Part shown: piece after piece, positions 60,736 through 64,000 of the stretch
How positions within the stretch are numbered: the stretch's first letter is position 1
Layout: each line of letters begins with the position of its first letter
Assembly: GCF_965278975.1 (NCBI RefSeq)
Contig: NZ_OZ257126.1
Coordinates: 2,356,001-2,420,000 of the forward strand
From: Ferrovibrio sp965278975
Lineage (GTDB): Bacteria; Pseudomonadota; Alphaproteobacteria; Ferrovibrionales; Ferrovibrionaceae
Reading direction: 5' to 3'
DNA: 64,000 nucleotides
Translations under genes and position numbers: made by a program
Notes under the pieces: generated by a model
Seen by the model: only the letters and a program-made list of their open reading frames with translations
Databases searched by the model: none
What the model was told of the DNA's origin: nothing

Positions 60736-61676
60736 TGCGTAAAATGCACCCCGAAACGCTGCCGATCATCGGCATGGCGCTGGTTTTTCTCGGCGCTGGC
60801 CTGTTCTCGGCAAATGAAGGCTTCATCTATCTGGTGGCGCTGATCATGATCTGGTCGATCTTCGCGCTCGGCTACGATATCGCCTTCGGCCTTTCCGGCC
60901 TGCTCTCCTTTGGCCACGCTGCCTTCTTCGGGCTTGGCGCCTACGCTGCCGCCTGGGCGATGCTGGATGGCGGCTGGCCGTTCTCGCTGGCGCTGCTGGC
61001 GGCGGCTGGTGCTGGGGCGCTCACGGCTTTGTTGTTCGGCATCATCGGCCGGCGGGTATCCGGCCTCTATTTCTCGCTGATGACTCTGATGCTGGCGGAA
61101 CTGATCGCCATCGTGATGACGACGCGGTTGCGCAAGCTCTCGGGCGGTGTCGATGGCCTGCCCGGGGTGCCGCGACCGGTATTCGGCGAGATCGATTTCT
61201 TCAGCACCCATGCCTTCTACTGGAGTATCTATGCCACTTTCGTGGCGACGCTGATCTTCTGCGGCATCTTCAAGCATTCGCCCTTCGGCCAGGCCTTGCA
61301 GGGTCTGCGGCAGAATCCGGTGCGGGCCGAACAGATCGGTTTCGATATCGGCGGGCTGCGGCTGGCGGCGCTCACCGTGTCGGGTGGTTTCTCCGGTCTG
61401 GCTGGTGCCTATCTCGCCTCGCTGATGATGTATGTCGGGCCGCAGATGCTGAACTGGAAGATTTCCGGCGACGTGGTGATCATGACCCTGCTGGGCGGCA
61501 GTGGCACGCTGCTGGGGCCGGTGATCGGTGTCACCCTGGTGGAATTGCTGCGCGAGGGCCTCTCCGCCAGCACGCAGTATTGGTATGGCATCCTCGGCGT
61601 CATCTTCATCTTCTGCACCATCTTCCTGCCCCAGGGCCTGGTCGGGCTGGGGGCGCGGCTATGGAAGCGGCCATGA
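60732..61676 (+). CDS. ABC transporter permease, LivM type
   Basis: 314-residue permease with about nine hydrophobic segments and the LivM motif GYDIAFGLSGLLSFGHAAFFGLGAY. The pair of ATG codons at 60732 and 60735 overlaps the LivH stop; the first is used. A frame extension to 60645 lies inside livH. The stop overlaps the LivG-type start as ATGA. Typical gene order H, M, G, F is kept. Confidence 0.92.
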   Translation: MMRKMHPETLPIIGMALVFLGAGLFSANEGFIYLVALIMIWSIFALGYDIAFGLSGLLSFGHAAFFGLGAYAAAWAMLDGGWPFSLALLAAAGAGALTALLFGIIGRRVSGLYFSLMTLMLAELIAIVMTTRLRKLSGGVDGLPGVPRPVFGEIDFFSTHAFYWSIYATFVATLIFCGIFKHSPFGQALQGLRQNPVRAEQIGFDIGGLRLAALTVSGGFSGLAGAYLASLMMYVGPQMLNWKISGDVVIMTLLGGSGTLLGPVIGVTLVELLREGLSASTQYWYGILGVIFIFCTIFLPQGLVGLGARLWKRP

Positions 61677-62434
61677 GCAACTCTGTAGCCTTGTCCTGCC
61701 GGGGCGTCAGTGTCCGCTTCGGGCAATTCCAGGCGCTGAACAATGTCAGCCTCGATCTTGAGCGCGGCAAGACCATCGCCCTGATCGGCCCCAATGGTGC
61801 GGGCAAGACCACGCTGATCAACGCACTGAGTGGCCGTCTTGCCGTGGCCACCGGCAGCATCGCGCTCGCGGGCCAGGACATCACCGCCTTGCCGGCACAT
61901 CGCCGCGCCGCCGCCGGGCTTGGCCGCAGCTTCCAGATCATCAATATCTTCGACCGCATGACGGTGCTGGAGAATCTGCGCCTGGGCGCACAGCCGCGCC
62001 GCTTTGGTGTGCAGCCTTTCTGGCGCTCGGTGGCGGCCTGGCCGGAACTCACCGAGCAGGCGCGCCGTGTTGCCGCCGAGGTCGGCCTGGAAGCCGAGTT
62101 GGATCAGCCGGTGGCGGTGCTGAGCCACGGCAAGCAGCGTGCGGTCGAACTGGGGCTGTCGCTGATGACCGAGCCGAGCGTGCTGCTGCTGGATGAGCCG
62201 CTGGCAGGCGTTGGCCAGGCCGAGATCGATACCGCCATGGCCTTGCTCGATCGTGTGCGGCGCCATCGCTCCGTGCTGCTGGTGGAGCATAATATGGATG
62301 CCGTGATGCGCATTGCCGACGAGATCGTGGTGATGATCGCCGGCGAGGTGCTGATGCGCGGCTCACCCGATGCGGTCTGCCGCGATGCGGAAGTGCGGCG
62401 GCTCTATCTTGGTACGGATCAGCCCCATGCTTGA
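61673..62434 (+). CDS. ABC transporter ATP-binding protein, LivG type
   Basis: 253-residue ATPase. Walker A is GPNGAGKT, the signature region reads LSHGKQRAVELGLSL (LivG-type, degenerate compared with LSGGQ) and Walker B is VLLLDEPLAGVG. RRAAAGLGRSFQIINIFDRMTVLENL is the LivG Q-loop stretch. The ATG overlaps the LivM stop. An ATG five codons earlier is in frame but without better support. Confidence 0.92.
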   Translation: MSNSVALSCRGVSVRFGQFQALNNVSLDLERGKTIALIGPNGAGKTTLINALSGRLAVATGSIALAGQDITALPAHRRAAAGLGRSFQIINIFDRMTVLENLRLGAQPRRFGVQPFWRSVAAWPELTEQARRVAAEVGLEAELDQPVAVLSHGKQRAVELGLSLMTEPSVLLLDEPLAGVGQAEIDTAMALLDRVRRHRSVLLVEHNMDAVMRIADEIVVMIAGEVLMRGSPDAVCRDAEVRRLYLGTDQPHA

Positions 62435-63116
62435 ACTGGCACAGGCCGATGTTTTCTACGGCAAGGCACAGGCTCTGCATCATGTCGATTTCACCATTGC
62501 GGCGGGCGGCATCGCGGCCCTGATCGGCCGCAATGGTGCCGGCAAGTCCACGCTGTTGCGTGCCCTGGCCGGTGGCCAGGCCGTGGCTTCCGGCGCGCGC
62601 AGGCTGGATGGCGCCGATATCACCCGGTTGGCGGCGCATGATTGCAGCCGGCGTGGCATCGCCCTGGTGCCGGAGAACCGGCAGATATTCCCCAGCCTGA
62701 CAGCGGAGGAGAATCTGCGTCTGCCGGCGGCGATCCATCCGCCGGGCTATTGGACGCTGGAGCGCGTCTATGGCCTGTTCCCGCGCCTGGCCGAACGCCG
62801 TGCCACCAATGGCACATCGCTTTCGGGCGGCGAGCAGCAGATGCTTGCCATCGGCCGGGCGTTGATGGCCAATCCGCGCTACCTGCTGCTGGACGAACCG
62901 ACCGAGGGCTTGGCGCCGGTGGTGGTGGATGCCATCATCCAGGCCATTGGCGAGATCAATGCTCAGGGCACGGCGATTGTGCTGGTGGAGCAGAATTTCA
63001 AGGTGCCACGTCTGTTGGCGCGGCAATTTCATTTGATCGATAGCGGCCGCATCGTGTGGAGCGGCGGGCCCGAGGCTATCGCCGAGGCGCAGGACCGCAT
63101 GATGATCGGGCATTGA
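62427..63116 (+). CDS. ABC transporter ATP-binding protein, LivF type
   Basis: 229-residue ATPase with Walker A GRNGAGKST, signature LSGGEQQMLAIGRALMANP and Walker B LLLDEPTEGLAP, the LivF fingerprint. RRGIALVPENRQIFPSLTAEENL is the Q-loop. It overlaps the upstream gene by eight bases. With it the five-part Liv importer is complete; the CoA ligase gene follows 22 bases on. Confidence 0.93.
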   Translation: MLELAQADVFYGKAQALHHVDFTIAAGGIAALIGRNGAGKSTLLRALAGGQAVASGARRLDGADITRLAAHDCSRRGIALVPENRQIFPSLTAEENLRLPAAIHPPGYWTLERVYGLFPRLAERRATNGTSLSGGEQQMLAIGRALMANPRYLLLDEPTEGLAPVVVDAIIQAIGEINAQGTAIVLVEQNFKVPRLLARQFHLIDSGRIVWSGGPEAIAEAQDRMMIGH

Positions 63117-63138
63117 GCGTAAAAGCTGGGAGAAAAAC

Positions 63139-64000
63139 GTGGGCATGTACAGCAAGGCTGGTGATCCGTCGCAATGGCTGCTGCCGCAGGCGCTGGCCGA
63201 GCAGGGTGCCCGGCAACCCGATGCTCCCTGGATCATCATGGTGGATGGCACGCGCCTCACCTTTGGCGAAGCGGCGGCGGATGTAACGCATGTCGCCGGC
63301 TATCTCAGCGGCCTTGGCATCAAGCCGGGCGACATGGTGGCAGTGATGATGCCGAACGGCATCGACCTGGTGCGTGCCTGGCAGGGTTTGGGCCGGCTTG
63401 GTGCCGTGGCGGTGATGCTCAATACCGAATTGCGCGGCGCCTTCCTGGAGCATCAGCTGCGCAATTGCGGCGCCGATCTAGCCATTGTCGATACCAGCCT
63501 GCTGGAGCCGGTGCTCAGCGCCGGCGCGGAAGTCGCCAGCCTCAAGCGCATCGTCGTGGTTGGCGAGGCTCCCGCGAATACCAAGGCGGCCCAGGCGCTG
63601 CTTGATTGGTCCGGCTGGCGCCAGGCGCCGGCCTATGATGGCCCGATGCCGCGCGCCGAGGATATCGCCTGCGTCATGTATACCTCCGGCACCAGCGGCC
63701 CGTCGAAAGGCGTGCTGATGCCGCATGCTCATTGCACACTTTATGGCATCGGCCAGATCAAGGCAGTGCAGCTTAACGAGGCAGATAAATATTACATCAC
63801 GCTGCCGCTGTTTCATGCCAATGGCCTGCTGATGCAGCTGGGCTGCACCATCCTGATGGGGATTCCGGCGGTGGTCCGTCCGCGTTTCAGCGCCTCGGAA
63901 TGGGTCAACGATATCCGCCAGCATGACTGCACGATATCGAACGGCCTTGGCGCCCTGGCCGCCTTCGTGTTGCTGCAGCCGCCACGAGCCGAGGATAATC
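63139..64000 (+). CDS. AMP-binding acyl-CoA ligase (3' partial)
   Basis: The first 287 codons of an ANL enzyme that runs off the right edge. The P-loop is YTSGTSGPSKGV (about 180-190) and LPLFHANG follows. The GTG at 63139 is chosen because GGGAG lies six bases upstream; an ATG two codons later is the alternative. The opening resembles crotonobetaine/carnitine-CoA ligase and related short-chain or cyclic-acid ligases. It closes the Liv-type importer operon as its likely CoA-activating step, copying the transporter-plus-ligase pattern seen in the 32-43 kb operon. Confidence 0.88.
   Translation, partial: MGMYSKAGDPSQWLLPQALAEQGARQPDAPWIIMVDGTRLTFGEAAADVTHVAGYLSGLGIKPGDMVAVMMPNGIDLVRAWQGLGRLGAVAVMLNTELRGAFLEHQLRNCGADLAIVDTSLLEPVLSAGAEVASLKRIVVVGEAPANTKAAQALLDWSGWRQAPAYDGPMPRAEDIACVMYTSGTSGPSKGVLMPHAHCTLYGIGQIKAVQLNEADKYYITLPLFHANGLLMQLGCTILMGIPAVVRPRFSASEWVNDIRQHDCTISNGLGALAAFVLLQPPRAEDN

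Overview
The window is GC-rich, densely packed, wholly bacterial DNA. Codon use, operon style and protein families suggest an alphaproteobacterium (Rhodospirillales-like by impression; the genus cannot be read from the sequence). There is no rRNA, tRNA, phage, insertion sequence or CRISPR array. Almost everything is catabolic: solute-uptake systems, acyl-CoA ligases, acyl-CoA dehydrogenase-fold enzymes, thiolases, hydratases, oxygenases and a biotin-dependent carboxylase. The picture is a large accessory island for taking up, CoA-activating and degrading organic acids, probably branched or cyclic and perhaps partly sulfur-containing.

Layout. (1) 0-5.5 kb: the end of a 4-hydroxybenzoyl-CoA reductase-like FAD subunit, a Tau/Ssu-type ABC importer, then RidA-like, glyoxalase-like and Rieske oxygenase genes. 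(2) 5.6-16.1 kb: an acyl-CoA dehydrogenase-like gene, then a Dpp/Opp-type importer arranged divergently (binding protein, two permeases, TauD-type dioxygenase and YeiH-type exporter on the minus strand; two ATPases and a second, paralogous binding protein on the plus strand). (3) 16.3-21.4 kb: a TRAP transporter with MmgE/PrpD and SDR genes. (4) 21.4-26 kb: FAD dehydrogenase, acyl-CoA carboxyltransferase, a stand-alone biotin carrier and an alpha-methylacyl-CoA racemase-like gene. (5) 26.1-32.3 kb: a beta-oxidation-like operon that includes a frameshifted HMG-CoA-synthase-like/OB-fold fusion. (6) 32.4-43.2 kb: a long operon with two binding proteins, three tandem acyl-CoA ligase paralogues, an acyl-CoA dehydrogenase-like enzyme, ABC ATPase and permease, and a nitronate monooxygenase-like enzyme. 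(7) 43.2-49.3 kb: MFS transporter, another CoA ligase, a four-domain rhodanese, enoyl-CoA hydratase and flavin reductase. (8) 49.4-56 kb: a MocR regulator divergent from a RibBA-like protein that has lost catalytic residues in both domains, then an acyl-CoA dehydrogenase-like gene, MaoC, a small orphan and the biotin carboxylase. (9) 56.1-64 kb: a MarR-controlled thiolase, a CMD-family protein and a full Liv-type ABC importer, ending in a partial CoA ligase.

How it fits together. The three carboxylase parts (carboxyltransferase, biotin carrier, biotin carboxylase) are separated by about 30 kb and are probably one enzyme. Most transcription-unit starts between 5.5 and 52.5 kb carry a recurrent element of the form ATTGT-N15/16-ACAAT. 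The only transcription factor in that stretch is the MocR protein, so a local regulon is a reasonable inference. The last 8 kb has its own control: a perfect 27-bp palindrome upstream of the thiolase and a degenerate copy upstream of the CMD-marR and liv units, which bracket the marR gene.

Most notable are the shared operator family, the doubly degenerate RibBA-like protein next to flavin-related genes, the MarR operator pair, and the frameshift in the HMG-CoA-synthase-like gene.
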